Source: Bacteroidota bacterium
Lineage (GTDB): Bacteria; Bacteroidota; Bacteroidia; Chitinophagales; Chitinophagaceae
Assembly: GCA_003175695.1 (NCBI GenBank)
Contig: PSRA01000258.1
Coordinates: 1 to 64,000, forward strand
Direction: 5' to 3'
DNA length: 64,000 nt
Below are positions 62,496-64,000 of the stretch, piece after piece. The translations under genes were made by a program, and so were the position numbers. Below the pieces are notes generated by a model. It had not been told where the DNA came from, searched no databases, and saw nothing but the letters and a program-made list of their open reading frames with translations. Each line of letters starts with the position of its first letter. The first letter of the stretch is position 1.

Positions 62496-63380
62496 ATGGG
62501 CGTTAGTGTGAACCATATTCATGCTTTTTACGGCAAAGAAACAGATCTTTTTGCCGGAAGAAATCAAAGTGTTTTTAATCTGGCAAATAATTGCCTTCAG
62601 GATATAATAGAGGAAAAAAAAGTTTACAGTCACTTACTAGCGAGTACATCCTGCCCCGACTCAATATCTCCTTCGCTTGCGCAGTGTATAATACAGCACA
62701 ATCATGAAAAGTTTCACGCAAGCCATGCGTTGGACATTGTGCAGGGTTGCACAGGTGGTGTGAGCTCAATGATAATGGCCTCACAATTGGCAGAACTGAA
62801 TAAAAGCAATATTTTGGTTATCGCTGCTGATGCAGCTCAAAAAGCTACTTCAATTTTCAGCGAAGTATATCATGTTTTCAAAAATGGCGCATTTGGATGC
62901 TGCATTTCCTACACCAATGATCGGAAAGGATTGATTCATTATAAAAGTTGTCAATATAAAGATTTACATGAGGTCGTTACCATTCGTCTTGGACATGATG
63001 CCGACAGAGTAATTAATGAACATATTGATGGCGTTGGTAAAGATCCGCGAAAATATCTTGGTCTTGCTTTGGATAATCACCTTGCTTTAAAGCTCATGCA
63101 AAAGGCTGAAAGGTTCTATCTTGATTTCATAAAAGAAGCTGGACATCCTGATATCCTTATTCTCCACCAGGTAAATGTCCACATCATCAACCACCTGGAA
63201 AAAGTATTTGAAAAATACCCCATTCGTTTTATCAATAATGCTGAACAGACAGGTAATTGCGGATGCGCAACTACAGGTATAGTCCTTGATTCCATCAAAG
63301 ATGAAATTGAAAATAAAAAGGTGATGATTGGAAGTTTTGGTACCGGTGGCGTCATCATAGCAGGTCTTTGGCAATTTTAG
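62496..63380 (+). CDS. KAS III-like 3-oxoacyl synthase
   Basis: 294 residues, somewhat shorter than typical FabH (about 320). The thiolase-fold triad is complete: Cys85 in DIVQGCTGGVSSM, His224 in ILHQVNVHII and Asn254 in QTGNCGCATTG. The family also shows SGVSSMI-type active-site helix and the closing GSFGTGGVIIAGLWQF. KAS III enzymes start fatty acid synthesis from acyl-CoA and malonyl-ACP; variants make specialised lipids. The acyl-CoA ligase that starts 118 bp downstream on the same strand suggests activation of a primer for it. It is transcribed away from the radical SAM gene. Confidence 0.88.
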   Translation: MGVSVNHIHAFYGKETDLFAGRNQSVFNLANNCLQDIIEEKKVYSHLLASTSCPDSISPSLAQCIIQHNHEKFHASHALDIVQGCTGGVSSMIMASQLAELNKSNILVIAADAAQKATSIFSEVYHVFKNGAFGCCISYTNDRKGLIHYKSCQYKDLHEVVTIRLGHDADRVINEHIDGVGKDPRKYLGLALDNHLALKLMQKAERFYLDFIKEAGHPDILILHQVNVHIINHLEKVFEKYPIRFINNAEQTGNCGCATTGIVLDSIKDEIENKKVMIGSFGTGGVIIAGLWQF

Positions 63381-63497
63381 TCAGATGTCATGCATTGACA
63401 ACCGTTTCAATTGTTAAACACTTACAACTCACTCTTATTTTTTTTCTTTATCTTTTGACAACATATTTCTCAACCACTAGTACAATTCATCCACCGC

Positions 63498-64000
63498 ATG
63501 AGAGGCTTAATGATGGAATATCAGCTCACGCTGCCCACTATTTTGCGTAGAGCTGAAACCCTGTTCGGAAACAAAGAAATCGTTAGTTGTCTCCCCGACA
63601 GGAGCATTCATCGCTACACTTACCAGGATTTTTCCAAGCGGGCAAAAAAGTTAGCAGTCGCTCTTCGCCAATTGGGTATCGGGCACGGAGATCGGGTAGC
63701 CACATTTTGCTGGAATCACTACCAACACCTTGAGGTGTATTTCGCTGTGCCCTGTACGGGAGCAGTTGTGCATCCACTTAACATCCGATTTAGCCCGGAT
63801 GATCTCAGTTATATCGTCAACCATGCTGAAGACAAAATCCTGATAGTGGACCAGGTCCTATTACCATTGTTTGAAAAATTCAGGTTTTCTGTACATGTTT
63901 CCAAGGTGATAGTAATTCGGCAAACTGCAGATCCGCTGCCGGAAGATTATTTAAACTATGAGGATGTTGTTACGGGCGGTGATGATTCTTTATTTGAACC
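63498..64000 (+). CDS. Acyl-CoA synthetase (AMP-binding), partial
   Basis: The frame begins with ATG at 63498 (MRGLMMEYQLTLPTILRRAE) and remains open to the window end, giving about 167 residues of the N-terminal domain. The MRGLMMDYPLTLP-like start and the blocks GDRVATFCWNHYQHLEVYFA (shown as DRVATFCWNHYQ), PCTGAVVHPLNIRF and SPDDLSYIVNHAEDKILIV are typical of FadD13-like long-chain acyl-CoA synthetases. The catalytic AMP-binding P-loop lies beyond the window. It should activate an acyl chain to its CoA ester, possibly for the KAS III-like enzyme encoded just upstream. Confidence 0.85.
   Translation, partial: MRGLMMEYQLTLPTILRRAETLFGNKEIVSCLPDRSIHRYTYQDFSKRAKKLAVALRQLGIGHGDRVATFCWNHYQHLEVYFAVPCTGAVVHPLNIRFSPDDLSYIVNHAEDKILIVDQVLLPLFEKFRFSVHVSKVIVIRQTADPLPEDYLNYEDVVTGGDDSLFE

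Overview
The window looks like a chromosomal segment of a Bacteroidota bacterium, most plausibly Chitinophagaceae or a close relative (inference). Supporting signs seen in the sequence are TonB-dependent receptors with carboxypeptidase-like N-domains, a secreted protein with a type IX secretion-like C-terminal domain, the HxH/WKEYLLEG single-helix membrane family, a TonB-C protein with MORN-type repeats, an MltF-type transglycosylase, split ThrE genes, a TAnnTTTG-type promoter and almost no Shine-Dalgarno sites. No rRNA, tRNA, CRISPR array, integrase, transposase or intact insertion sequence was recognised.

Layout. 1-6 kb: the 3' end of a TonB-dependent receptor, a secreted protein that has a paralogue at 41.7 kb, a duplicated DoxX-like membrane protein, secreted proteins and an MltF-like lytic transglycosylase. 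6-15 kb: a beta-propeller protein, a PhnB-like VOC protein, a RibD/DHFR-like reductase, a KefB-like cation/proton antiporter, a C1-family cysteine protease lipoprotein and a TonB-C/MORN protein. 15.8-19 kb: a clan GH-D glycosidase and a single-helix membrane protein followed by a decayed 2'-5' RNA ligase gene. 20.2-25.4 kb: a tight six-gene unit built around a Dyp-type heme peroxidase (small Dyp-like partner, peroxidase, amidotransferase-like protein, DcaP-like porin, membrane protein, NTF2-like protein). 25.5-35 kb: a frameshifted response regulator, a T9SS cargo, RmuC, a large AsmA-like protein and a TonB-dependent receptor. 35-49.7 kb: a PDZ aspartyl protease, a DUF2846 pseudogene, an FtsX-type permease, an LpxL-type acyltransferase, the paralogue of the 512-1306 gene, a two-gene ThrE exporter, a Tat-type esterase, an outer-membrane protein and a GH123/DUF4091-like enzyme. 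49.8-59.4 kb: two SYLF proteins, a Na/Pi symporter, dienelactone hydrolase, DinB protein, methyltransferase, zinc alcohol dehydrogenase and GMC oxidoreductase. 59.4-64 kb: a radical SAM gene with a downstream membrane protein, divergent from a KAS III-like synthase and an acyl-CoA ligase cut by the window edge.

The most unusual signals are regulatory and evolutionary. A 46-bp element made of two 16-bp dyads at identical spacing (42 of 46 bases shared) occurs twice, 32 kb apart, before a small outer-membrane protein gene and between a TonB receptor and a PDZ aspartyl protease, which points to one regulator controlling a surface regulon. The Dyp peroxidase unit carries an arginine in place of the last glycine of the GxxDG heme motif. 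Five degraded genes and at least five palindromic intergenic repeats show a segment under active decay and repeat spread.
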